Shown: piece by piece, positions 57,501 to 64,000 of the stretch | Position numbering within the stretch: the stretch's first letter is position 1 | Layout: each line of letters starts with the position of its first letter | Assembly: GCA_949317995.1 (NCBI GenBank) | Contig: OX439044.1 | Span: 9,891,141 to 9,955,140, forward strand | Origin: Acholoe squamosa | Taxonomy: Eukaryota > Annelida > Polychaeta > Phyllodocida > Polynoidae | Length of the DNA stretch: 64,000 bases | Direction of reading: 5' to 3' | The notes under the pieces: generated by a model | The model's database searches: none | The model's input: the letters and a program-made list of their open reading frames with translations, nothing else | Told to the model about the DNA's origin: nothing | Position numbers and translations under genes: made by a program

Positions 57501-59421
57501 TTTTTTGAGGATTTTCCAAAACTCTAGGTGTGTCTTATACGCGCACTGCGTCTTATACGCGGGGGATTATGGTATTTTATAGTGTCAAATACCCTCATAT
57601 AAGCCGCACCCTGACTTTGGGCTGTTCCTATAAGCCTATTTTTTATTTGGGTTCTGGTATAAGCCACGGCTTATATGAGAGAATTTACGGTAAAATCACA
57701 GGAGTGATTCTGGTGTCTTTTAAATACTAAGGTTAGAGACAAAAGACATAACTATGACATTGAGAGAACTGATTGGAAATATATATCCTGCTGAAAACAC
57801 TACTTTTTGCTGTTCCTTACAAAGTATCAACACTTGCTTGCACAGATTGATTACCCAGAGATTGTGGAGGGTGTCATGCCGCGGCACCGCTTCATGGCGG
57901 CCTACGAACAAAAGGTGGAGCCACCAGACAAGAAGTGGCAGTACCTGCTATTTGCTGCTGAACCCTACGAGACGATCGCCTTCAAGGTGCCCAGCCGAGA
58001 GGTGGACAAAGACCCAAAGAAGTTCTGGACTCACTGGAACAAGGAGACTAAACAGGTGAGCTGATTTTATCTTATAACTTTAGGTTTATATGAATTGTAA
58101 GACTTGGCATAATAGAGTATCAAATTTGAATGAAATTTTCAGATCTACAGAATCTGTACCGTAATCTCCCGCGTAGAAGGCGCGTCTTCTACGCCAAACA
58201 AAATGCTGCTGGGTCTTATGACAGTCTTGTGCCGATGACAGCTTGAACTCATATAGCCAGCAGCGCGGCAGCCCGGTCGCTGTAGATTTGCTCGGCGGGG
58301 AACACGCCGACCGTGTGCCGATGACAGCTTGAACTCATATAGCCAGCAGCGCGGCAGACCGGGAGGTGTCGACGCGCTCGCTGGGGATAAGGCCCACCAT
58401 GCGCCGATGACAGCTTGAAATCATAGAGCCAGCAGCGTGGCAGCCCGGTCGCTGTAGATTTGCTCGGCGGGGAACACGCCAACCGTGTGCCGATGACAGC
58501 TTGAACTCATATAGCCAGCAGCGCGGCAGACCGGGAGGTGTCGACGCGCTCGCTGGGGATAAGGCCCACCATGCGCCGATGACAGCTTGAACTCATAGAG
58601 GTGGGTGGGGAGGGGGGGCGCCTTCTACGCGAAACAGCCCCCCCTGTGAGTTGGGGGGGCGCCTTATACGCGGGTTTTTCCGGAAATCGATCCAGAAGAG
58701 GTACGTGCGCCTTCTACGTGACAAAGCCTTCTTTGAGTTGGGGGGGGGGGGCACCTTCTACGCGAGCTGCGCCTTCTACGCGGGAGATTACGGTACTCTT
58801 TAGAGGTATCCTATCCAGCCCATGCAAAAGTTTGTAGTCATTTTGACCTACTCAATAACTTGAGTCCTTCAATCAGAAGGAATGAAATCCTCAGGTGTCT
58901 TTTTTTCAGATTTCAGTGAATTTCAGCTCCCAAAGAGCTATACATAGTTACAAAGTTGTTATGGTATTTGGCATCCTAGGCGTTCCATCCCTGCAAATTA
59001 GTAAAACACCCATTTTCTAACCATCACTATTTATTACGGTCCTTTAAAAAAGACATTTTCTTTGTTGTTTCAGTTCTTCCTGCAGTTTGCCTTCAAACAT
59101 GACCCAAAGGGTGCCACACAGCAGCCTCCGCCCCAGACACCAAGCCTGCCACCGCCTCCAGCCCCTCCCCCACCCCCTCGCCCTATGATGCCCAATCCCC
59201 CGCGTGCCCCAGCACAGCCACCCCCGCCCGTACCACCCCCCATGAACTTCCAGCTACCCATTCCACCGGCACCCTCAGGCCCCCCACCCCCACCTGTGCC
59301 ACCACCTCCAATGTCATCAGGACCACCACCACCACCATCTGGTGGTCCACCACCACCGGTAATGGCACCACCGCCCGTACCACCACCACCCCCACCACCA
59401 GCACCGCCGGGCGGGGTGTGA
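54430..59421 (+). CDS. SF3A2: Splicing factor 3A subunit 2 (gene-level entry)
   Basis: Six coding exons (54430-54555, 54903-55021, 56406-56515, 56856-56905, 57846-58055, 59074-59421) give a 320-residue protein. SF3A2 (SF3a66) is part of the SF3a complex of the U2 snRNP and acts in the nucleus in prespliceosome assembly and branch-site recognition. The start MDFQHRAGGKTGTGGVSS is nearly invariant in the family. A matrin-type C2H2 zinc finger follows (C56, C59, H72, H78), then the conserved core with PGYKVTKQRD and KKWQYLLFAAEPYETIAFKV, then a proline-rich tail. The tail is about 100 residues, shorter than in human SF3A2. Introns hold nested MITEs. It lies tail-to-tail with TYSND1. Confidence 0.97.
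54903..55021 (+). CDS. SF3A2: SF3A2 exon 2 (zinc finger)
   Basis: It codes DPYFMRNHLGSYECKLCLTL and HNNEGSYLAHTQGKKHQAN, the matrin-type zinc finger. Acceptor TTCCTGTAG, donor AACTT|GTAAGT, phase 2. Confidence 0.96.
55144..56317. mobile_element. MITE family T2 (long form) with insert, SF3A2 intron 2
   Basis: Termini CCATAAATTCTCTTGTATT and GTACGAGAGAATTTACAG, internal CCGCACCC and GTATAAGC motifs. Compared with the T2 copy at 56992, about 900 bases (roughly 55345-56283) look inserted; these carry GGCCCAGGTC near the start and GACCTGGGCC near the end. Confidence 0.7.
56406..56515 (+). CDS. SF3A2: SF3A2 exon 3
   Basis: It codes ARRAAKEAKEAPAQPAPEKA then RVDIRKFVKIGRPGYK. Acceptor TATAATCCAG, donor AAAG|GTGTGT, phase 2 in and phase 1 out. 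Confidence 0.94.
56856..56905 (+). CDS. SF3A2: SF3A2 exon 4
   Basis: A 50-base exon coding VTKQRDPETGQQSLLYQ, a hallmark segment of the family. Acceptor GTTCCCAG, donor ACCAG|GTATGT, phase 0 out. Confidence 0.95.
57069..57250 (+). mobile_element. SINE-like repeat S, copy 3 (nested)
   Basis: It is inserted in a MITE within SF3A2 intron 4. The flanking duplication AGAGCCATAGCT occurs just before and just after it and only once in the uninterrupted relative near 55210. The tail is ACTCACTCACTC. Confidence 0.75.
57293..57572. mobile_element. MITE family T, 291-bp subfamily, nested copy
   Basis: Termini CCGTAATCTCCCGCGTATAA and ACGCGGGGGATTATGG with TA flanks, inside the older T2 element. Confidence 0.92.
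57846..58055 (+). CDS. SF3A2: SF3A2 exon 5
   Basis: It codes 70 residues from IDYPEIVEGVMPRHRFMAAY to KKFWTHWNKETKQ, the most conserved part of the family. Acceptor CTTGCACAG, donor AACAG|GTGAGC, phase 0 at both ends. Confidence 0.97.
58159..58793. mobile_element. MITE family T, 635-bp copy with internal duplication
   Basis: Termini CCGTAATCTCCCGCGTAGAA and CTACGCGGGAGATTACGG between TA. The interior contains a roughly 182-bp unit in tandem (GACAGCTTGAACTCATA, GTGTCGACGCGCTCGCTG), itself built of half-units. It lies in SF3A2 intron 5. Confidence 0.92.
59074..59421 (+). CDS. SF3A2: SF3A2 exon 6 (proline-rich tail)
   Basis: It starts FFLQFAFKHDPKG and then codes about 100 residues of Pro/Ala/Gly ending APPGGV and a TGA at 59419. 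The tail is built from runs of three to seven prolines rather than the regular heptads seen in vertebrates. Acceptor TTGTTTCAG. Confidence 0.96.
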   Translation, partial: FFLQFAFKHDPKGATQQPPPQTPSLPPPPAPPPPPRPMMPNPPRAPAQPPPPVPPPMNFQLPIPPAPSGPPPPPVPPPPMSSGPPPPPSGGPPPPVMAPPPVPPPPPPPAPPGGV

Positions 59422-59657
59422 TGAGGATGGAAGTTTTACACATTGAAGCCAGTAGCTACCACTGTCAAAGTTATCATTTTTATTTCATCAATAGTTCAAA
59501 ATTACCATTCCATGGATGTTTAACGTTGAGGAAACAAATTATGCTCTTAATGTGTACAAAATGCAAAAATATGTACTCAAACATTTATTAAATTTGGTGA
59601 TTACATAGAAGAAGGATATACGTTTATCACATATATGAATTGGTATGAGAGAGTTCA

Positions 59658-59663
59658 TTTATT
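59658..59663 (-). terminator. Candidate polyadenylation signal for TYSND1
   Basis: AATAAA on the minus strand lies about 285 bases past the TYSND1 stop. A second candidate lies at 59584-59589. Either would make the TYSND1 3' UTR overlap that of SF3A2. Confidence 0.4.
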
Positions 59664-59669
59664 GTACAA

Positions 59670-59675
59670 AATAAA
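59670..59675 (+). terminator. Polyadenylation signal, probably for SF3A2
   Basis: AATAAA lies about 250 bases past the SF3A2 stop and is followed by a TG/T-rich stretch (ACGTTGTTCTATTGTTC) that would serve as the downstream element. Confidence 0.6.
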
Positions 59676-59943
59676 TCTGTATGGAATATATAAAACGTTG
59701 TTCTATTGTTCTTCATTGATTTATACACAAAAGTTGAAGATAACTTGTATGGAATTCTATAAAATTTTACACAATTGCAATCCTATACATTTTTGAGGTA
59801 TACATTTGTAGGATACTGAATAGAAGATTGCCCCAATATCGGGCCTGTGACATGGAATGTTAAGGCTATTGTAGTATAATTTGCTATAATTTTTGAAAAA
59901 CACAAGTAGCACCTTAGACTGACGTACAAATCCGTCTCCCACA

Positions 59944-59972
59944 TCAGAGTTTACTTTGAAGAGCTGGCGTAT
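59944..59972 (-). CDS. TYSND1: TYSND1 terminal micro-exon with SKL signal
   Basis: The coding part is 29 bases after TTGTTCTCACAG. Joined in phase 1 to the previous exon it reads DDTPALQSKL then TGA. The longest open frame here (IRQLFKVNSD...) is out of phase and not the real one. The C-terminal SKL agrees with the family's peroxisomal location. Confidence 0.9.
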
Positions 59973-62900
59973 CTGTGAGAACAAAAAAGAAAAAAATCAA
60001 TTAAGATAGATGAATCTAAGAGGTTTATCGACACATTATTAAATACGAAAGTCTAATATCAGGTCCTATTTGAATTCCTTATGAAGTTTAAGATTCTGAT
60101 TTTGAGTAAGCAACAAGTGCACTCAGTCATCTAGATTTATAGTCCTCAGTATGGTCTGCCCCCAGTGTGATTGGGCTATATATGGCCTTAGCTGGTTTGA
60201 TTATCAGCCAATGAAATGACACCAATTATTCACTGCGGTGCTCTTGGAGGCCAACTGGTACCCATCTGATAGGTGTTATCAGTAGAACTCGCTGATAACA
60301 AGCTTCAGTTATGGCGGCGCCCATGGGACAACATGCTAACTCGGAATACCCGGTAGTGTACTCTGTACTCGGACGTGGTATAACCAATTACCGTGTATAG
60401 GACACGTCTTATGTGCGCATAGTGCCCATGGGCACTAGGCGCACCTTATGGCTCATACCGTAATCTCTCGCGTATAAGGCGCACCCCCAACTCAGAGAAT
60501 GCAAGTCCATGTATAAGGCGCACCTCTAAGGGCAGATTTTTGTTAATTTAGTACTGTTCTTTAGTAAAAATACCCCCCCTATAAGGCGCACCCCAAACTC
60601 AAGGCAATGTCCCTCCCATGTATAAGACTCAGCAGCATTTTGTTTGGCGTATAAGACGCGCCTTATATGCGGGAGATTACGGTAGTGCACCTTCCAAGCG
60701 GGATGCGCCTTATACGTGGGATATAACAGTGGTAAATTGGAGGTATTATGATGCACAAATGCAGACCAGGGATACGGGAGTGTATCGAGGGTTTGTATGA
60801 TACACAGTTTTTACAGAACTGTCCCACCAAGTCTGTATTTATACATCACTATTCAGGGTTCCCACTATTTACGGGTCACTGACATTTATCGACTTCTACC
60901 TGACCAAATATTGGATAATTTATGGGGGCTCACAAAAAGATTTCATCTACTCTCGGGTGAGGGTGTTACAGAAATTTTGTGTGAATTCTTGACCATCAAC
61001 TCCCTAAATTAGTCAAAATACCATTTTTAACTGACTTTATCACAAAATATCATTTTAAATGGCTTTTAAAGAAAAATAGGTTTAATTGACTTTTAACTGT
61101 CAATAGTGGTGCCAGGGATGTTTGAAAGATTTTCTCATATTCACTTTCCTGCCTTCAAATTCTGTAGTATTTTACATGGAATTAGGAATTTTTTTAGGTA
61201 CTTCAAGAATTTTTCATGCACCCTGAATTATACCTCTGAGTTGTACAGAATGCACTATTGCAGCCCTAAGTCAGAATTCAGAAGTTGACGGTCCAACTTA
61301 CCATCCTTCAAACTCCATAGAGCTTTCACTTGGTCCTTATTAACATGGAGATCTTTAAGAACCCTCTCATCTGTAAGAAGGAATTAAGATCTAAAATATT
61401 AATGTTCACGTCACACGTGTTAAAACAAACCTGGTTTCTTGATAGTACTGGTTAAGTTAAGAAGAATTTCTATGTTAAAGTGTAAAACCCTGGTTTCAAT
61501 GAATGGGATTATTTCCATGTTAGAGTGAAACATCTTATTTACCCCATACTATTTTAGAGAGTTTCAAATCAAAACAACAAGATAAGAAGGTTACTAACAA
61601 AATGATCAAATCTTATTACATAAGTTAGAAATATAAATTACCAAAACTGACGTGGCACACTGACCGATGTAGTTAGAAAAAGAAGTGTATTTCCTGAGCC
61701 TTTTTTTTTACATGGGACAATAACTCTGAGGGCTGCTAATGGTCCATGTCCATTAGTCGTCAAAATGCATGAATGATAAACTCCCGGAGGGTCGGCATGA
61801 TGTGTCCATGAAGTGCTGGTGAGCAGTCTCACTATGCCGTCCGTACTGCCTGTCTAGTAGCTTTGACATATCGGACGGTAGGGATAAGGCAGATGGGTTT
61901 GGCCTACGTCTCACCAGCACTTCATTGGAGCATCATGACAAGCGATGGGCATGATAAACTCCTGCATTAGCGACATTTAAAAGGTTAAAATGTGACTGAC
62001 CATGAGTATGAAGGTACTCGATTAGAGTCGACCAGATGGTAACCATGGGAACACTCATGTTGATATGGGGGTAGGACGAACCGGACACCACGTCTCTGTA
62101 ATGAGAGAGATATACATGCATTAGCGGCCCTTAGAGGGTTAGGGGCTACCGTAATCTCCCGCCTATAAGGCGCAGCTCGCCTATAAGGCGCACCCCCAAC
62201 TCAGGGAGATCTGTTTCATGTATAAGGCGCACCTCTGAGGGGAGATTTTGGCTAGTTTAGTACTGTTCTATAGTAAAAAATACCCCCCCTATAAGGCGCA
62301 CCCCAAACTCAAGGCAATTTACCTCCCACGTATAAGACCCAGAAGTATTTTGTTTGGCGTATAAGACGCGCCTTATACGCGGGAGATTAAGGTACATGTA
62401 TTCATGTATATACCAGTAAGTCATGTAACGACCGTAATCTCTCGCCTATATTAAGGCGTCTTATACGCGAGGTTTTAGTTCTCCCTGGATCCGCAAGGGG
62501 GGGGGGCACCAAGACCTTTCTTTTGATATGTTACACTCCGTCTAAGTCATAATATGACATGGGGGGAGGGGTTCACGAGGTTCCAGGGTGCCTTAGCTTT
62601 TTAAATTTTCAAAATCCATTCAGTAGAAAAAAAGTTATGAATTTCTTATTTTTTTTACCATATTCTAAAACTCTAGGTGTGCCTTATACGCGAGGTGCAC
62701 CTTATACACAGGAGATTACTGTAAGTTATGAAATATACCCACTTGGCATTGCAGGCTATTAGTCCAACAATAGTTCCATCTTCAGCCACTAGGGGGCCAC
62801 CACTGGCACCGGCGTGCACAGCACAGGTACTCTAAATATAAGAGGCATAATAGTTATTAAAAGTCTATGCACAAAATGACACAGTAGGCCTAGTATTCAC

Positions 62901-63935
62901 GACAATATCTCAATTTAACTGATTAGCCAATCTGAGAACCTTAGATCTGATGTCCCCATTTATCACAAAAAAAGGGAGATGCAATTTTCTACGATCAGAA
63001 TGAAAGAAATTTCTGGTCCGTAATGAATATATAAAAAGGAATGTGGTCTGTACCTGTACCATGACGGGATGGTTCTGGTGGCGGATGACCTTGGACACGG
63101 TACCCTTGGTGACTGACGGATGTCGAGAAACCTGCTCTGGGAAACATGCGTGTCCCACCGCATACACTGTGTCTCCTAAACATATGTATAGATATTACAG
63201 ATGTTAATCTAACATGTAATGTAAATTATACATGCCAAACAGTTTGACACACTCAGGAAGGTCGCCGTGGTGAATAAACGAGGCATCTAGGCCTAGCATG
63301 AAACATCAGGCCTTATATTGCGTCCCTTAATGGATGAATGGTGCCTATATTGTAATACCATAATATCCCGTGTATAAGACGGGTCTTATAGGACCAGGAC
63401 AAGTTAAGGGTAAAATCTTCCTAAGGTTTCCATAGATTTAAAAGTGGTTTTAGGCCATTTTGGGATGTGTTAGCTACACAAAGGCACACTGGGCTGGGTC
63501 AGAGTATGATAATGGAGGATGGAGCATCTGCAAGTGGGAGTTTGACACAGGTTTTAAAATTTCAAAAATCCATTGATTGGAATAAAAGTTATTTCATTTT
63601 GAATTTTTCTAGAGGATCCTCAACCTCAGGGGGCGGATTATACATGGGGTGCATCTTAAACACGGAGTATTACGGTTCTTCTTTAAACACTTGAATATAG
63701 AATATACACACAAATTAGCGACCATCAAATATTATACATTCAAAACTATATCTCCATAATATATTACCTTGACGTGGTGCCCTAATAGAAGGAGTTGGAT
63801 CATGGTCACTGTTGGTTGATGTCCAGGGTTGTTCTAACCGTAAGACCGCCAAGTCGTACACGTCCCCGGGAGGAGTGGCGTATACCACACATGCGCGTAG
63901 AATCTCTCTGCTGGGGTGTGAACGCACCACGCTCA
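59944..63935 (-). CDS. TYSND1: Peroxisomal processing protease, trypsin-like (gene-level; 5' end outside window)
   Basis: Six exons (63768-63935, 63054-63175, 62743-62831, 62001-62095, 61302-61370, 59944-59972) give the last 189 residues. TYSND1 is a trypsin-fold serine protease of the peroxisome matrix that removes targeting presequences from beta-oxidation enzymes and processes itself. Seen here: the catalytic Asp region (GDVYDLAVL), the catalytic Ser region (CAVHAGASGGPL with IVGLIACNA), a conserved SSYPHINMSVPM segment, and a final QSKL with stop. SKL is the type 1 peroxisome-targeting signal, which fixes the last exon's frame. The catalytic His and N-terminus lie beyond 64,000. Introns carry several MITEs, two of which end within 20 bases of splice donors. 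Confidence 0.93.
60183..60345. repeat. Dispersed repeat R, copy 4
   Basis: GGCCTTAGCTGGTTTGATTA to GGGACAACATGCTAACTCGG; about 90 percent identical by eye to copy 3. Lies in the last TYSND1 intron. Confidence 0.88.
60389..60729. mobile_element. MITE family T, degraded outer copy
   Basis: Left end ACCGTGTATAGGACACG and right end GCCTTATACGTGGGATATA flank the intact copy at 60458-60682, so the younger element landed in the older. Confidence 0.6.
60458..60682. mobile_element. MITE family T, 225-bp copy
   Basis: Termini CCGTAATCTCTCGCGTATAA and ATATGCGGGAGATTACGG with TA flanks; interior rows of AAGGCGCACC motifs. Same subfamily as 62149-62392. Confidence 0.9.
60730..61301. other. TYSND1 last intron, nothing recognised
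   Basis: Plain AT-rich sequence between the nested MITEs and the penultimate exon. Confidence 0.5.
61302..61370 (-). CDS. TYSND1: TYSND1 penultimate exon
   Basis: It codes ERVLKDLHVNKDQVKALWSL and KD, matching the C-terminal helix with an LW-x-L motif. Acceptor CTTCTTACAG, donor GGATG|GTAAGT, phase 1. Confidence 0.9.
61737..61988. mobile_element. Palindromic family P copy with small insert, TYSND1 intron
   Basis: GTCCATTAGTCGTCAAAATG, GAAGTGCTGGTGAGCAGTC, then an unrelated stretch of about 80 bases (61832-61912), then CTCACCAGCACTTCATTGG to GCATTAGCGACATTTAAAAG and TTAA. A further right-end remnant (GCATTAGCGGCCCTTAGAGG) lies at 62119-62141, beyond the exon. Confidence 0.8.
62001..62095 (-). 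CDS. TYSND1: TYSND1 exon after the Ser loop
   Basis: It codes DVVSGSSYPHINMSVPM and VTIWSTLIEYLHTH. Acceptor CTCATTACAG, donor CATG|GTCAGT, phase 1. The exon is squeezed between palindromic-MITE sequence: one end is 12 bases from the donor, and a remnant lies about 25 bases upstream of the acceptor. Confidence 0.93.
62149..62392. mobile_element. MITE family T, 244-bp copy
   Basis: Termini CCGTAATCTCCCGCCTATAA and ACGCGGGAGATTAAGG. Lies in a TYSND1 intron, 54 bases upstream of the exon at 62001-62095. Confidence 0.9.
62432..62721. mobile_element. MITE family T, 291-bp subfamily
   Basis: Termini CCGTAATCTCTCGCCTATAT and CACAGGAGATTACTG. Ends about 20 bases into the intron after the catalytic-Ser exon of TYSND1. 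Confidence 0.88.
62743..62831 (-). CDS. TYSND1: TYSND1 exon with catalytic Ser
   Basis: It codes STCAVHAGASGGPL and VAEDGTIVGLIACNA. The GASGGPL serine is the nucleophile. Acceptor TATATTTAG, donor CCAA|GTGGGT, phase 2. A CCGTAATC-type MITE ends about 20 bases into the intron. Confidence 0.95.
63054..63175 (-). CDS. TYSND1: TYSND1 exon, core beta-barrel
   Basis: It codes GDTVYAVGHACFPEQ, then HPSVTKGTVSKVI and PVMVQ, matching the G-x-x-V-x-x-VG-x-G-x-F and PSVT-x-G motifs of the family. Acceptor ATATGTTTAG, donor TACAG|GTACAG, phase 0 out. Confidence 0.92.
63358..63675. mobile_element. MITE family T, diverged copy
   Basis: Termini CCATAATATCCCGTGTATAA and AACACGGAGTATTACGG; the interior is only loosely related to other copies. 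Confidence 0.75.
63768..63935 (-). CDS. TYSND1: TYSND1 exon with catalytic Asp
   Basis: It codes SVVRSHPSREILRACVVYAT, PPGDVYDLAVLRLE and a variable loop ending RAPRQ. The D of YDLAVL is the expected charge-relay Asp. Acceptor TTTCCGTACAG, donor CAAG|GTAATA, phase 1 at both ends. Confidence 0.9.
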
Positions 63936-64000
63936 CTGTACGGAAACAGAATAGAAGTTTATATACATCTGTAGGGGCTCGTGGAGTGTCTTATATAGTT

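Larger units (their letters stand above)
56992..57690. mobile_element. MITE family T2, interrupted by two insertions
   Basis: Termini CCGTAAATTCTCTCGTATTA and ATATGAGAGAATTTACGG. Interior is split by SINE-like S (57069-57250) and by a family T MITE (57293-57572). Removing both restores the order seen at 55144. It lies in SF3A2 intron 4. Confidence 0.88.

Noticed and set aside
59757-59984. 75-residue minus frame (IRQLFKVN...) as the TYSND1 C-terminus
   Set aside because: It is out of phase with the upstream exon; the in-phase reading ends in SKL.

Overview
This is a 64 kb piece of an animal nuclear genome, most likely from a marine invertebrate such as a lancelet, hemichordate or mollusc. The sequence does not settle which. 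Spliced metazoan genes with GT-AG introns, a dense load of small palindromic DNA elements, minisatellites inside introns and truncated LINE copies all point that way. There are no bacterial features, no CRISPR array, and no LTR or viral element that I can recognise.

Three host genes can be reconstructed by joining exons whose reading phases match. (1) On the minus strand, from about 45,669 down past 6,954 and off the left edge, lies a very large F-box/leucine-rich-repeat gene. Eleven exons are visible, coding about 1,940 residues: roughly 1,718 residues of low-complexity, serine-rich sequence with a four-cysteine zinc ribbon, then an F-box, then LRRs that run off the window. I cannot name it. 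(2) On the plus strand, 54,430-59,421, is a complete SF3A2 gene (splicing factor 3A subunit 2, U2 snRNP) with six coding exons and 320 residues. (3) On the minus strand, 59,944-63,935 and off the right edge, is the 3' half of TYSND1, the peroxisomal processing protease. It has six exons, the catalytic Asp and Ser regions, and a C-terminal SKL peroxisome-targeting signal. SF3A2 lies head-to-head with the F-box gene and tail-to-tail with TYSND1, with only 522 bases between the two stop codons.

Layout. 1-6,953: sequence beyond the last visible F-box-gene exon, with a 20-bp minisatellite inside a larger palindromic element. 6,954-31,274: LRR, F-box and zinc-ribbon exons, with introns full of palindromic MITEs, two LINE fragments and a 29-bp minisatellite. 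31,275-45,669: the two 5' large-gene introns, including a 4.5 kb zone of 22/29-bp minisatellite. 45,670-54,429: intergenic, AT-rich, with foldback elements. 54,430-64,000: SF3A2 and TYSND1 with nested MITEs.

The noncoding part is dominated by two palindromic families: one of chained GCATCATG/CATGATGC hairpins bounded by TTTAAAGG-type ends (about 20 copies), and one with CCGTAATCTCCC termini flanked by TA (about 15 copies). Five of the 16 visible minus-strand splice donors have the end of such an element 12-20 bases into the intron. That, and the unusual F-box gene, are the observations I would look at first.
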